Part shown: piece by piece, positions 29,291 through 40,231 of the stretch | Layout: each line of letters starts with the position of its first letter | Position numbering within the stretch: position 1 is the stretch's first letter | From: Picocystis sp. L7 | Taxonomy: Eukaryota; Chlorophyta; Picocystophyceae; Picocystales; Picocystaceae | DNA: 64,000 bases | NCBI GenBank assembly: GCA_020975725.1 | Contig: QXJR01000017.1 | Location: 373,001 to 437,000, forward strand | Reading direction: 5' to 3' | Translations under genes and position numbers: made by a program | The notes under the pieces: model-generated | Told to the model about the DNA's origin: nothing | What the model saw: the letters and a program-made list of their open reading frames with translations, nothing else | Database searches by the model: none

Positions 29291-30463
29291 ATGGGTTCCT
29301 TTGAGAATCAGGCGCGTCTTTTCGGATCGATTCTGGCAAAGGTGTCGATCGTAGGGATGGGAACCGCCCTGGCGGTGGTGCTGGTGGTGACCCTGGGAGC
29401 GACCTCGTCCGACGTGTGGACACGAAGAGGTCCCAAGGTGTGGAATGGTAGCAGGCTGGCGAGCTTCCAATCCTTCGAGGAAACGAGCGACAGACGCGCA
29501 AACGTGACGGAAGGGCCTCGTCTGAAGGGAGAACCGTCGAAGGGACCTTACCTCCGGAACGAGAATTTGAAGGTGCTGCTTCGCAACACGGAACCCAAAA
29601 CCGGAACCACGGCACTCGAATGGACCTTCCTCGCCCTCTTCAGAGAAGCGTGTGCAGAGTTCTGGAGATCCAATCAAGGAAGTTCCGGGAATTGCTCGGT
29701 GCACCAAGACAAAGATCAGAGGATGTACAGCATGGAACTGAATGGATCCAAGATCACGTTCAGCGCATTGCATAAGCACTTCCTTGAATTCCAAGGATTC
29801 GTATATCCCATGCGGGCCGTAGTTAGTCTGACCAAGGCATGCATGGACGTTGGACTTTCCGGATGGTCGGAGTCTTGCGCGGGATTCGCCAAGTCTCGCA
29901 TACCTGACTTTCATCCAGTTCCAGGGGAGCAAAGTCTCTATCTGAACATCTATCGTGATCCCATTGCTGCAACCACCTCCTGGGTCAACTATCGGTCCGA
30001 ACAAGAATTGAGCAAACAGGAACTGAATCGAAGGGTTTTGGAAGACTGCGCTGCTGTTGCAGCTCGTATTGGCTTGCGAGCGCGTATCGCTTGGAAGATC
30101 CTCCCCAGCAAGGGTTATCCCGTGTATTCTTACGCTTACGAGTCCATGGTAGAGGAGCAGGAGAAATGGGCGGCGGATCTCCTTCATGTCGTTGGTTTGC
30201 ACATGAGTGGGGAATCGGTTCAGAAAGCACTGGACAGCGTCAGTCCTGCCAGCATGAAGCACGTGTTGGAAGATGCAAAGAAAGGTCTGGTCACGGACCT
30301 CCCGGCAGGATTGGAATTGACCGGAGTCAACAGTCGCAAGGTCGGCACGGCCACCGCTAGGGGGTACAGCTCTGACCTGTCCACCGAGACCTTGGCTTCC
30401 TGCCGTCGTGCATCTCTGAAGCACCTTCCCTTGGCCATGGCTTTGAAGTACCAGGTGGGCTGA
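29291..30463 (+). CDS. Membrane-anchored sulfotransferase-family protein
   Basis: 390 residues from the ATG at 29291. The N-terminus is short and cytosolic, then SIVGMGTALAVVLVVTLGAT forms one membrane helix, giving the type II topology of Golgi sulfotransferases. The 5'-phosphosulfate-binding motif is LLRNTEPKTGTTALEW (family PKxGTT). The 3'-phosphate motif is LNIYRDPIAATTSWVNYR (RDP...S). The middle contains Cys residues typical of luminal domains. The substrate cannot be told; carbohydrate or protein tyrosine are options. It lies tail-to-head with the PHAX gene, 268 bases apart. Confidence 0.8.
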   Translation: MGSFENQARLFGSILAKVSIVGMGTALAVVLVVTLGATSSDVWTRRGPKVWNGSRLASFQSFEETSDRRANVTEGPRLKGEPSKGPYLRNENLKVLLRNTEPKTGTTALEWTFLALFREACAEFWRSNQGSSGNCSVHQDKDQRMYSMELNGSKITFSALHKHFLEFQGFVYPMRAVVSLTKACMDVGLSGWSESCAGFAKSRIPDFHPVPGEQSLYLNIYRDPIAATTSWVNYRSEQELSKQELNRRVLEDCAAVAARIGLRARIAWKILPSKGYPVYSYAYESMVEEQEKWAADLLHVVGLHMSGESVQKALDSVSPASMKHVLEDAKKGLVTDLPAGLELTGVNSRKVGTATARGYSSDLSTETLASCRRASLKHLPLAMALKYQVG

Positions 30464-30576
30464 ACCACCGCCTTCGGAAGGGGTCTGTTTTTGTCTCCCC
30501 ATCACGGCCATTTCGATTCCCACGCTCAAACGAGGGGGTCCCACTGCATCTTCATTCCCTGAATGTGGGTCTGGTT

Positions 30577-30690
30577 GCCTGGGTGAGGGTGTGGTTGAGT
30601 GTCAGTGGTTGAGGGAGGGTGTGGTTGAGTGTCAGTGTTTGAGGGAGGGAGTGTCTGGGAGGGTGTGAGGGAGGGGGGGAAGGGGCTTCA
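30577..30690. repeat. 28-base GT-rich tandem repeat
   Basis: About two and a half units of GTGTGGTTGAGTGTCAGTG followed by KTTGAGGGAGG, then degenerate GGGAGGGTGTGAGGG. It lies in the short gap between the sulfotransferase and PHAX genes. Confidence 0.7.
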
Positions 30691-30731
30691 AAATTCACTC
30701 CAGCTTCATTTGGAGGGAAACGAGGTGCGCG

Positions 30732-31665
30732 ATGGCGTCCGTGCTGCGCTCTTCTGCGACGTTGGAGGCCGAGATTCGGAGACATGGAGGGATGGAAGGA
30801 AGGAGACGCGAGAGGAGGAAGTCGTGGCTGACCGATCCATGGCAGATCGCACACGGACAGGAAAGAGAGATGGACGTGAAGGAGGGTGACCAGCAGGAAG
30901 AAGGAGAAATCCTGCAACCACACGTCGATGAGATGGATCTAGGTGAGAAGGAGTGGAACGTGAGCACGCCAGAGATCGCAGGGAACGGTGAGTGTGGATC
31001 CGAAGAAAAGAGACCGTCGTGAACGCTCGCCACCAACCTCTCTGTGAAATACGAACGTCGTGCACGTGGACTGACGTAAAGAGGCGATTCGGCATGCAGG
31101 TCCCTCGAATCGCTTGCGTGGAGAGGAACCTCGATCGGAGATGGAGGATGAAGAGAAGAGAACGCACCGAAGGGATGGGAAACCGCCGCTGAAAAGAAGG
31201 CTGCTCGGATCGCCACCGACCAAGTCGGTGAGGAAGCCATCGAGCCAAGGACTACTGGACGTAGGAAGATTCGTCAAGAAGATATGCATGGAGCTGAACG
31301 AACCGAAACAACCCTTGATGAGACGTTGCGTGGATCGCCTAGGCATCGACTACGTGCAGGAACTCCTGGATGAGGTTCAAAAGGTGGAAAGAGACGGAGG
31401 GCAAATGACTAGCGACGGAGACCGAAAACGGACACCCGGTGGTGTGTTTTGGAACCTTCTGAAGCAGAGGTTGGCAACAGAGGAGTGGGACCACATTTAC
31501 GCCGAAGAAAAGGAGAGGCAGAAGGCGATCAAGCGGAGGCAGCACAGCCTTCGACGCCGCAGAAAGAGCGGCAATATGGACGTGGACGAAGTGTCTCCTC
31601 CCATCACTCCAACATCAAGGGATGGCAAGACTTTCGCGGAGGCTGTCTGCGCGAGTGGCATGTGA
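30732..31665 (+). CDS. PHAX RNA-binding-domain protein, two exons
   Basis: Exon 1 is 30732..30987 and exon 2 is 31100..31665; the 112-base intron starts GTGAGT and ends TGCAG and keeps phase (IAGN-G-PSNRLRG). About 273 residues. The PHAX RNA-binding domain is clear in exon 2: DVGRFVKKICMELNEPKQPL, MRRCVDRLGIDYVQELLDEV and GGQMTSDGDRKRTPGGVFWN. PHAX bridges capped snRNA to CBC and the CRM1 exporter in animals; green-lineage homologs are less studied. The N-terminus is acidic (EGDQQEEGEI) and could hold export or cap-complex binding parts. The C-terminus is basic (KRRQHSLRRRRKSG). Convergent with COX6A. Confidence 0.85.
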
Positions 31666-31923
31666 AATCTTTCTAGCCTCAGACACAATAGGAATTGCCT
31701 TCTGATCCGTGCCTGAAGGTCAGGGATGGGGAACGGCCGAAAGTGGCCCGAGCACAAGACACATCAATCAAGCTAGTGCATTGTAAGGATTGTACATCGT
31801 TCGCTACTACGATTCTAGGGAGGCAATCACCAATCTGTGCGTTTTGCTTTTCGCCATCGAAATTACTGGTCGCAGGCTATGCCACGCTGCGAGCCACTGG
31901 ATGGCACGGAGAGCTGCAACCAT

Positions 31924-32424
31924 TCACTCCTCTTTGCAGTTGAACTCGAACAGTCCGCACTTGCCCCACGGAAAGTCTTTGTTCCGGATGCGGAGGTACG
32001 AGTATGGCGGGCTCTCCGCTTCCTCCTCGTGGTGACCAGAGAGGTTGTACGCCGCCAGCAGCCCACACAAGGGGATGGCAGCGATGGTGATGGTCCTCCA
32101 CTTTTTCATCTCGGCTGCGCACGTGCCAGCCAACCGAACGAAGTCGTGCGCGTCGTCGCGGCGCAGCAAGGCAACCGTTTCGTACGTGCACGTCAGAACG
32201 CGTCCATCCCAGCAGACCTCGCGTCAGTCCACTGCTTCGACGAGGCTTTCGACGCAGGCGCACGCGGTTCCTTCGAACGAAGCCACTTTCGCGTCTTCGT
32301 GCGGTGGTTTCCACGCACCGATCTCCTCTTCGTGCGACGCGCCGGACGACATGGCCCGTTTCGCTCCGTCCCGCCACGCGGCGCGAGCTGCAGGCAGCAG
32401 GGACCTTCGCAGTGCCGCAGACAT
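31924..32424 (-). CDS. COX6A: Cytochrome c oxidase subunit 6a, two exons
   Basis: Exon 1 is 32424..32319 and exon 2 is 32114..31924, with a 204-base intron (GTGCGT...GCGCAG). The 98-residue product starts MSAALRRSLLPAARAAWRDG, a mitochondrial presequence, then ASHEEEI-AEMKKWRTITIA across the junction. A single membrane helix (ITIAAIPLCGLLAAYNLSGH) is followed by the family hallmark SYLRIRNKDFPWGKCGLFEF. COX6a is a nuclear-encoded inner-membrane subunit of complex IV; it helps regulate and dimerise the enzyme in animals. Length fits the plant form (about 100 residues). It is the third respiratory-chain subunit gene in this window after QCR9 and SDH2. Confidence 0.93.
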
Positions 32425-33428
32425 CTTCCAAAGGCGTGTCACGGACCTCCTCGACGCGTGCGCGCGCGTGAAAGAGGCGCGCTTCGTGCAGCACGAACGT
32501 CGCCTTGGCTTCCACACCGTTTCGTTGGGATGGAACACCGGGACTGAACCGGACGACCTCCGGGTTCAGAAGGAGGGTCGAACCCCGATGGAAAGGGAGG
32601 CGCGGTCGGTTGGGGGCCCGGATGCGAGCCCGTTCGACAGGACCTGGGTGAAAGGGCGTGTTCGTTCGAAAGAGGGAGTGGCAAAGGGGGGGGGGGATTG
32701 GGCATGGACCAGATGGACTTGGTGTCCCACATCCAAGTCCACAGGAGGATCCCAGGAGGAGACCCCGGTGGGTAAGGATGCCATGTCCATGAACCAATCC
32801 GCGGAAAAGGACGCACAAACGCAATGGCACGTGTGTTCCATGGCAGCTTTAAGGGTCAATACAATGCATCCCACGAAGGAACGAATGGCACACGAAAGCC
32901 AGGAAGGCCCGGCAGCACGAAGTGATGGACGGTGCGGCAACATGAGTCGTATGAACGAATCAGGTGTGTCGACTTGCATGGGATTGCCGCAACCAGTGTG
33001 CCGAGGGAAAATGTGAGATGGAGTCCGATCGAGCTTGAAAAGCCTCTGTGTCAGCTTCGCAGGGGCACCGCTGGTGCAGAGCACGTGAAGTATGCCTCTC
33101 CTGAGCACAGACATGATCCCACAGGCCAGGCAGAGATTGAACTTGTGTTTTCTTACCTCAAGCTACCATGGTCGGGCATGGATCTGTGACCCTTACGGTG
33201 AGTGGTCGTGATACAAGCCGTGGCATTCGCCACAACATAGTATGCCCAACAAAAGGCACGCCCGAAAGAGACCGGGAGGGGGGCTTTACGAAACGTTGAA
33301 GTAATTGGTCCAAGTCAGAGTCTCATGCAGTGGTATGCTAACAGATGTAAGAAATGCTTTACTGGTCGCATTCTAGACGCTTATAAACCCTGTGTCGCAC
33401 CGACGGACACACTTAAGACAGCGGTATC
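32425..33428. other. Intergenic region upstream of COX6A
   Basis: About 1 kb with a G-run (32687..32696) and AT-richer sequence after 33000. Open frames here show no known domain. It separates two minus-strand genes, so the COX6A promoter should lie near 32430. Confidence 0.4.
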
Positions 33429-34529
33429 TTATTCGTCGGCTATTTTCCTCTTCTCCTGCACTCTTTCTTCCAATTTCGCGTACAGTGCTGCATGCAAGCT
33501 ATCTGCATTCTTCATGTGACCTTTGATGTGGCTCTGTCCAGTTGACGGGCTGTAGGAATATGTTTTGCCACAAACTAAGCACTGCACGGTGGACTTGCTA
33601 CCTGGCGTGGTTCCTGCGCCATTCTCCTCTACTATCTTTTCAAAAAATGCCCACACTGGGGCGAGGCCTGTGTTTTTCCTAGTTGGGTGCTGCTTGCAGC
33701 TATTCTCCCACACTCTCAAAAAGTTTGTAAGTACGAATTCGCTGACTTCAACGTGCGCCATTTCTCCTGTTTTTGTCCTCTTCCGACTCTGACAGGATCC
33801 AGTCTCTGAACTCCGTTGCAGGAGTGCCACTTCAACTTGGAGGTGCTTGTATAGTAGTGGGTGATTGCTTGCATGCTCCAAAATCCCTTTGGTATCTTTG
33901 TTTGTACACTCAATGGTCTTTCTGCAGCTCAGGCACTCGAAACAGGATGACCCATTGTTCCCTTTCTCCACGACTATTCCCCATGCAGCGTCTACTTCGG
34001 GGTTCTCGTGTTTATTGGACCATTCCTTCCAGTTGTCCAGATAGATGGACAAGTCTCCGGTTCGCTTGCTGGGTTGGGTCCCATCTCCAGTGATGCTTTG
34101 GGCTCCGATTTCCCCCGTGATGGTACGTTTCAGTTCCCTTTCGGGCGCTTTGACGTGCGGCTGTGTTCCCCCCCCACACTGTGCTTTCTTCTCTCCTACA
34201 ACGCTTGGATTGGCGTCCATTCGCTTCTTGGCTGCGATGGAGGCTTCTACGCTCCGGTAGAGCTTCTCGTGGAGCGGGCAGCTCCTCAGCATGTGGTTGG
34301 TGATGTGGTGCTGTCCCGTGGATGGCTTGTACGAGTAAACTTTGTCGCAGATGACGCATTTCACCTTGGTGCGTGTCCCATCACTAGCTCGTCCGTCCGA
34401 TACTTCCTGGAAGAACGCCCACACGGCGCTCAGTCCCACGTTCTTGCGGGTCGGATGGTTGCGACACCGTTCCTGCCACAGCTGCAGGTAGGCGTTGGCG
34501 TCCACGGAGATCCCTCGCACGTTCGACAT
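33429..34529 (-). CDS. Protein with two BED-type zinc fingers and a third degenerate copy
   Basis: 366 residues from the ATG at 34529. Two copies of one module are clear. Copy 1 (about residues 18-92) has HPTRKNVGLSAVWAFF and the BED ligands C58-x2-C61...H75-x3-H79. Copy 2 (about 270-350) has HPTRKNTGLAPVWAFF and C317-x2-C320...H334-x3-H338. A middle module (about 175-230) has CFECLSCRKT and HASNH and looks like a drifted third copy. BED fingers bind DNA and are common in hAT transposases and in regulators derived from them. No transposase catalytic domain is present, so this is either a transcription factor or a domesticated remnant. The copies are near-identical in key stretches, so the internal duplication is recent or constrained. 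Confidence 0.75.
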   Translation of the reverse strand: MSNVRGISVDANAYLQLWQERCRNHPTRKNVGLSAVWAFFQEVSDGRASDGTRTKVKCVICDKVYSYKPSTGQHHITNHMLRSCPLHEKLYRSVEASIAAKKRMDANPSVVGEKKAQCGGGTQPHVKAPERELKRTITGEIGAQSITGDGTQPSKRTGDLSIYLDNWKEWSNKHENPEVDAAWGIVVEKGNNGSSCFECLSCRKTIECTNKDTKGILEHASNHPLLYKHLQVEVALLQRSSETGSCQSRKRTKTGEMAHVEVSEFVLTNFLRVWENSCKQHPTRKNTGLAPVWAFFEKIVEENGAGTTPGSKSTVQCLVCGKTYSYSPSTGQSHIKGHMKNADSLHAALYAKLEERVQEKRKIADE

Positions 34530-36873
34530 CGCCTTTGTAGGCGACGTCGTACGTCGTGCAACGCGTCACGACAGACACGTTGGTTGTGAGACGTGGTGGG
34601 TTCGTACCTCTCGTAAGGCCATCCCATCTCATCCCCCTTTCACATTCGTGGCTTGACCGGAACAGTAGGAGAAGCGTACCGGTAGGACCGGAGCATGCAA
34701 GCAAAAGAGAACGGGACCGAAAGACCCGATCGAACGAGAAAGATTCCGTCGAAGAACGCAGAGGACGGGTCCAGCCACCAGGGGCAAGGGGCCCCGGGCC
34801 TGCCTCTGCGGGAGGTGAAAGATCGCCAGCTGGCGGTCTCCCCGAACCCAACCGGGATCCCTTCGGGTTCGATCGGAGACGAAGGCAAGGACAGACCGGG
34901 GTGCGTTCCGGTCTGTGCGATCCGGAAGAAAGTATCTCTGCCCACGTGTCACCCGGCTACGTGACCGCAAAAAACAGCGATATTCGAGAACAGCGAAACA
35001 GAGGCGAAGGACCGCGTGGACCGTTTTGGGGCGGAGGCGCAGCTGCAAGACCGATCTGCTTGGAAGGATGGGGTTCGGCTCATCTGGACCACAAGTGTTG
35101 GTCCTGCACCACGAAAAGGAAAGGGAGGCGCCGCCAAACACGGTCGGATACGTCCCAGGCGCCGCCCACGTGGCCAGACGCGCCTCCCCCGCAGGAAGGT
35201 TCGTGCGGACGTCGCTTTTGTCCGGTGGGAACGCCGAGGTACGCTTCCGTTCCGAGCCGAAGGTCCTTCGACGGCGTGGAAACCCACGTGATCCGATGTC
35301 GAAACGGAAAGGACCCTGGGGCGGATCTCGACCATGCATTCCAAGAGGGGTGGGGGAGGGAAAGACAACCACACACCAGGCTTCCTGCCTCGTTGTCCAG
35401 GCAAGTCAAGCCCGCATATGGGACAGCCCCAGGGCCAGGATTCAGATCCGTCACAAAGAAGGAAGGTGTGCCTCTACGGCAGAACGGCACTGCAACATGG
35501 ATATCATGGAGTGAAGAGATGGAGGTGCTGCTGTGGCCAAGAGTCGGGGCGGCAGAATGGTATTCGGAAGGATTCACCAGGACGGGAAGGTCCAGGCCTG
35601 CACCATTGATCGACTGCTCCTAGGACACCGACTTCCTTGTCAAGGTCGCAAAACACAGCGGCCGGCGCAGGACCACCCTCAGCCCAACAGTCAAACCCTT
35701 ATTGGTCTACAAAGTGGGCAGAAAGGCAATTTTGCGGGCGCCGACCCCCTTCCACACAGAGACACACGAACATCTGTTCTTTGTGCTCTTGCGTGCTCAG
35801 TCGTACTATGGACAGGTTGCAGGAGGCAGCAACTGGGACGTGGAAGGCTCATCGGTGCAGCCTAGGGAGGATAGACAGCTGAATCCACGTTCTCCAAGGA
35901 ACCTTCGCGGAGGACAGCCTCATGCTGCAGAGTGGGCAATCGCCTGCCAACAAGCCCTGTGTTTGCCGTCTGCACGGGACTGTCCTACCCGACCGCAGGA
36001 AGCTGGAGGCGGGACGCTGATACGTCATCGCCACCCTCGTTCCAAGCACAGAGATCCGGTCCCGCCTCCATTTACCCGCACCGGTTCGCACGTCATTCTG
36101 GATCTTTTTTGCTCGCTCCAGAATGTGCCTAAGCACTCCCTTCCGGTCCTGGTGCGTGTTCATCGATTTGGAATCTCGTTCCTTGGATCTACCACCGGAT
36201 CCTTGCCACCCTCGGACACCGCACACCTTGGATGCCACCTCCACGAACCCTCCAATCGATGCCACGTGTAAATTGCAGGTCGACCTTCCTGCCTCCCCGC
36301 CTCCCCTTCTCGGATCGGTCCGAACCCAGGGACGTCGGTGGCGTCGATCCTATCGATGTCTCACGAGATGATATCGAGATTCCTCGCACTTCGGTTCGAG
36401 ATCTCTACCGGGACGGCACGGTCCAAGGAACTTCCTTCCCTCGGACCTCGGTCGCTTCGGTTTCCGCTCCCGATCGGTCGGGATGCTGAACCCAGGCGTT
36501 GAAAGGGAAGCCCGACTAAGCCTCCCCTTTCCGAACGGTTCGGACGGGATCTCGGGGAGCTGGATCCTCGACGCCCCCGTTCCATTTTCCGCCTTCGCAC
36601 GGAAACCGTCCCCTACCCGTGTCCCTTTCGCACCCGATGCCGCAGAGGGGATTGGCGGTTCCAAGGTTCGGCCGTCGAGCTTCGCCTTCGCCTTTTGTCG
36701 CGGTCTTTGGCACGCTCGCCGCCGATCTGGACGCACCGGATCGATCGTGTGGACCACGTGCAGGACCTCAGGAGGTCGTGTGAAAAAGAAAGAGAAGCTA
36801 AAGGAGGCTCGATCGATCGATCGAACTGAAGAGGCGAAGGTGGTACGAACCGACGCACGCCTTTCACCAGCAA
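34530..36873. other. 2.3 kb orphan region, possible unresolved gene
   Basis: No single convincing gene. Several plus-strand frames between 35270 and 36270 look partly coding and shift frame, as if spliced. One candidate exon begins after CTGCTCCTAG at 35624 and reads DTDFLVKVAKHSGRRRTTLS, then a stretch with VYKVGRKAILRAPTPFHTET and HEHLFFVLLRAQSYYGQVAG. I could not assign a family or a full exon chain. The last 600 bases before 36874 should be the promoter of the LRR gene. Confidence 0.35.
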
Positions 36874-37854
36874 ATGGCACGGTTTGGAAAGAGATTCCTG
36901 GCCACACTGGTCGTGGGATGGGGGTGTTGGATTGGTACAGTGACTGCGTACACCGATCCAGACGAGCTGGACAGGCTGCTTATGCTCAGAGACAGCCTTA
37001 GGAACAAATATTCTGCAGGATGGGACTATGCGATGAGCACCTGGACCTGTCCAGGTGAGCCCGAACATCAAGGACCTCCCGGAGATCTGGTCATCCAGTG
37101 GGACGGCCAAATTGGACAAGCATGCGATCCTTGCGGTTCAGAGCTAGATAGCTGGGGCAACTGGGCGGAGTTGGCCTGTTTCGGAGATACGGGAGCCCCT
37201 CCAGGATACGTGACCAACATACACATCACAGACTTGATCACCGGCATCAGGGGAGGGCCCCAAACCGAAATTCCCCCAGAGTTCTGTTTGCTTTCACAGC
37301 TGCGTGAATTGGACTTGGATGGCAACCACTTGCTAGGTAAGATCCCAGACTGGATACCGGCGTGCTTCCCGTACCTGGATGAACTGGACCTTAGCTACAA
37401 CAAGCTGTCAGGATCCATTCCATCTTGGATGGACCAGTTGCCCTTTGCAGAGGAATTTAAACTAGAGCATAACCTTTTGACAGGACGCATCCCTGAAGGG
37501 TTCAGCAAAATGGAAAGTATCCGCGTGATCCGCCTGGAGCACAACCAGCTGGCAGGCAGGCTTCCAGATGACTTCAGCGGTTTCGAAATCGAAGCACTGT
37601 GGCTGCATGAAAACCCAGATCTCTGCGGTCCAATGGAAGCGATACCGGCGAGCCGTTGTAAGTTTTCAGAATGCGGCATCAATACTAAGAACACGGGCAT
37701 TGGAAGAGAATGTCCCGCAGATGCACCACAGGAGGCGGAGATTACCCCAGTTGAAGAGCTTGTACCATGTACGTTCAAAACCAAGTATGGTAGGCCTATG
37801 ACAATGGATCTTCCCGCTGGAGCATGCCCCATACTGCAAAATGTTTATCCTTGA
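36874..37854 (+). CDS. Secreted leucine-rich-repeat protein, plant type
   Basis: 326 residues. The signal peptide is MARFGKRFLATLVVGWGCWI, with cleavage near TVTAY. A Cys-containing N-cap follows (WTCPG...ACDPCGSE), like the plant LRRNT. Four to five repeats of the plant-specific LxxLxLxxNxLxGxIP type are visible: LRELDLDGNHLLGKIPDWIP, LDELDLSYNKLSGSIPSWMD, AEEFKLEHNLLTGRIPEGFS, IRVIRLEHNQLAGRLPDDFS. ALWLHENPDLCGP ends the array, with a Cys-rich C-cap. There is no membrane helix or kinase after it, so this is an extracellular or secretory-pathway LRR protein, perhaps an adhesion or recognition factor. No intron is needed. Confidence 0.88.
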   Translation: MARFGKRFLATLVVGWGCWIGTVTAYTDPDELDRLLMLRDSLRNKYSAGWDYAMSTWTCPGEPEHQGPPGDLVIQWDGQIGQACDPCGSELDSWGNWAELACFGDTGAPPGYVTNIHITDLITGIRGGPQTEIPPEFCLLSQLRELDLDGNHLLGKIPDWIPACFPYLDELDLSYNKLSGSIPSWMDQLPFAEEFKLEHNLLTGRIPEGFSKMESIRVIRLEHNQLAGRLPDDFSGFEIEALWLHENPDLCGPMEAIPASRCKFSECGINTKNTGIGRECPADAPQEAEITPVEELVPCTFKTKYGRPMTMDLPAGACPILQNVYP

Positions 37855-38575
37855 TTGGATGGCTGGCGTGCTTGGAGGTGCATAAAATGCAAACTGATAT
37901 TTGTAGGGCTTCAGCGAAGGGATGATGTAATGCATGAAGCAATGTGCCTTGGTCTTGAAAGTTCTTGCAATCGCGAAAGACATCCTAAGCGCAATATGTA
38001 CCAAAACTTGCAAGCACGGAGAATATTTGAGTCGTGGTCCGCAACATTGAGGCATCGCCCCACCCTCTGGCCGCACACAAATACCATGTTGCTCGTCCTG
38101 GTACGGTGTGCGCTTCACATCCAGTCTGACTGCGGCAGCCTGTGGTTGAGTGCGCTTTTCATTCGCAAGACCAGCTGCCAAAGTCTTCTCCACCTTACAA
38201 TGCTATGGATACATGTAAGAATAGTGCAGAGGATTGGCACTGAGCTGTGGGTACAACAGCTTCAATTATTCCCACGCCGTACAGAGCTCCTCAAGCACAT
38301 GCCTGCAGCTCCTATCCGAAAAGCACCATGAAGCACAAGTGTTCTGCACAACTATTGCTGGAAGGCTTTCTCGCTCATTCGACAACATACAGGAAAGTAA
38401 CAGAGGGAGCAAAATGCCGTGAAGTAACGTCAATGTATTACCAACCCTAGAGGCGAGGCTCAGAGCGCCTCGTTCCAATCAAATATCAGAAGTGTACATA
38501 TTTAGTTCAAACTTTTCTCTAGTGCCTTCAAACATTGTGCACAATCAGATGTGGCCTCAGGCTGCGCATGTTGGG
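37855..38575. other. Convergent 3' region
   Basis: About 0.7 kb, AT-richer than the neighbouring genes, between the LRR gene and the first OSBP gene. No coding sequence is recognised. Confidence 0.4.
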
Positions 38576-40231
38576 TCAGCCAGCCGCAGGCGGAATCTCG
38601 CGCAGTGAGTGTTTCTCCGATGATTTGATCGGTTTTGACATTGAATTGTTTGCCCAAAGTTTGCTGAAGTAACTCTTTCTCTTTTTCCTTGCATCTTCTG
38701 TTTCCTCTTGACACTTTGTCTCTCTGGAAACCCCTACAGACGTTGGCTTCTTTCCCTTTGCACCTGCGCTGAGAGAATTTCCTTCACAATCTGAAAAAGA
38801 GGAGGCCTTGATGAAAACTCGGCGAAAGCTACCAAACTTACCAACTGTATGTTTTTCTAGCATTTCATGCTGAGTTTTTGCCTTGCGCAGCATCTTATCC
38901 TCCATGTAGTATGACCTAAAACCACATTCCCTCCCTTCGGCCTCATTGCTAGGCTTGGACTTCCGGAACCATCCCAGTGGGGAGGATAAAGTCCGTCGGG
39001 GAGAAAAGGTGTCCTCTTCAGGCAAGGGGTGTGATTTAAGAGTGCAAAGCCCTGGAAGCATGCCCATTTTAGCAGGCATACAGCACGGACAATGGACCCG
39101 CCATTTCCCTCCAGCAACATCCATGGTATGTTCTAGGAGCTGGTGGGTTTTAATTGTCCAAACATCGATGGTCTCCCCAGACCAGGCCATTCCAGATTCT
39201 TTAGTGAATAGACGAGGCGTCCAAGTTGTAGCTGTAGACTTCCTGTGCTTACGCAGTGCTCTTTCTCTTGCCTCGACTTTTTGCTTCTCCTGTCCAGCCA
39301 ATTCCCCATTCCCTGCAAACAGGGCCCTTGTAAGGCCAGCCCAAACATACCGAGAGCTTTTCTCATCGTCTAAGTTCAAAGGTTCTGTGAAGTCCGCACG
39401 GAAAATGGGATCAAACTTGGTTTTGTATGAACAGTCCACCAGGACATCCCCCACGTTGAGCCCCACCTCACAGGAGCTGTGCGTGACCACGATCTTTCCT
39501 TTCCAAGAGCCTTTGAAGGACATCAAGATGGAATTTCCTGCAGCTGAAGGTGAGCAAGGATCCTTGTTGTAGCGGAAGACAGTGCCTCGAACGACGTTCC
39601 ATGAGCCAGTCGGATTCATGGTTCTTGGCTTGAATTCCAGCTGGGTGCACAGCTTGGTATCCCTACACAAAATCCTCGTTTTTCCCACCCATTCAGCACC
39701 CATGGGTGGTAGGAGCCGAAAGTGCAAGCTTAGGAGGGGCAATTCATACTTTTCCTCTTCCATCAGGCAAATGGAATTCCTGCCAATCATGCGAACCATG
39801 ACTCCTACACCCGTGAAAGTGGCCCGTGGTTCGAATTGCCCAGAGTATCTGACCTTTCCTTGCTCATCCTCAGCATAGTATGCAGTCACGGGCGGATGGT
39901 GTGAGACTTGCTCTGCGACCACATAGGCGTCCTTAGCCTTGAACATGTGTGTTTCCCCCAGAATAGGATTGTACGGTTTCTTCAGGTAGGCCGGCGTAGA
40001 AACGGAGTGCAGGAACCATTGTAGGACGCCAACCATCCTTTCCTCGGACGTCGGCAGCTGTGCTGGTCGACCTATCGTGTGCGTTTCGCTTCCAGCGTAG
40101 AACACGTCTTCCAGGACCTGCAGTGCACTCCTGGGCACCAGAAACTTCGAAGGCAGGGCCACGTCGTGTCTCAGCTCCTTACCAGGTCGCAGGGACTTCT
40201 TCAGGTCCACCTCGTCGTCCGTTGCGACCAT
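38576..40231 (-). CDS. Oxysterol-binding protein-related protein (copy 1)
   Basis: 551 residues from the ATG at 40231 without introns. The lipid-binding ORD is complete: YLKKPYNPILGETHMF (lid and entrance) and the signature EQVSHHPPVTAYYAED, then KGSWKGKIVVTHSSC. There is no PH domain or clear FFAT motif; the protein is of the short plant ORP type. These proteins move sterols or PI4P between membranes at contact sites. The C-terminal 170 residues are novel: a Cys-rich patch (WRVHCPCCMPAKMG) and a basic, Ser/Lys-rich tail. The second copy starts 1.9 kb upstream in the same orientation, so the pair is a tandem duplication. Four GTTAAC motifs lie 150-345 bases upstream. Confidence 0.92.
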   Translation of the reverse strand: MVATDDEVDLKKSLRPGKELRHDVALPSKFLVPRSALQVLEDVFYAGSETHTIGRPAQLPTSEERMVGVLQWFLHSVSTPAYLKKPYNPILGETHMFKAKDAYVVAEQVSHHPPVTAYYAEDEQGKVRYSGQFEPRATFTGVGVMVRMIGRNSICLMEEEKYELPLLSLHFRLLPPMGAEWVGKTRILCRDTKLCTQLEFKPRTMNPTGSWNVVRGTVFRYNKDPCSPSAAGNSILMSFKGSWKGKIVVTHSSCEVGLNVGDVLVDCSYKTKFDPIFRADFTEPLNLDDEKSSRYVWAGLTRALFAGNGELAGQEKQKVEARERALRKHRKSTATTWTPRLFTKESGMAWSGETIDVWTIKTHQLLEHTMDVAGGKWRVHCPCCMPAKMGMLPGLCTLKSHPLPEEDTFSPRRTLSSPLGWFRKSKPSNEAEGRECGFRSYYMEDKMLRKAKTQHEMLEKHTVGKFGSFRRVFIKASSFSDCEGNSLSAGAKGKKPTSVGVSRETKCQEETEDARKKRKSYFSKLWANNSMSKPIKSSEKHSLREIPPAAG

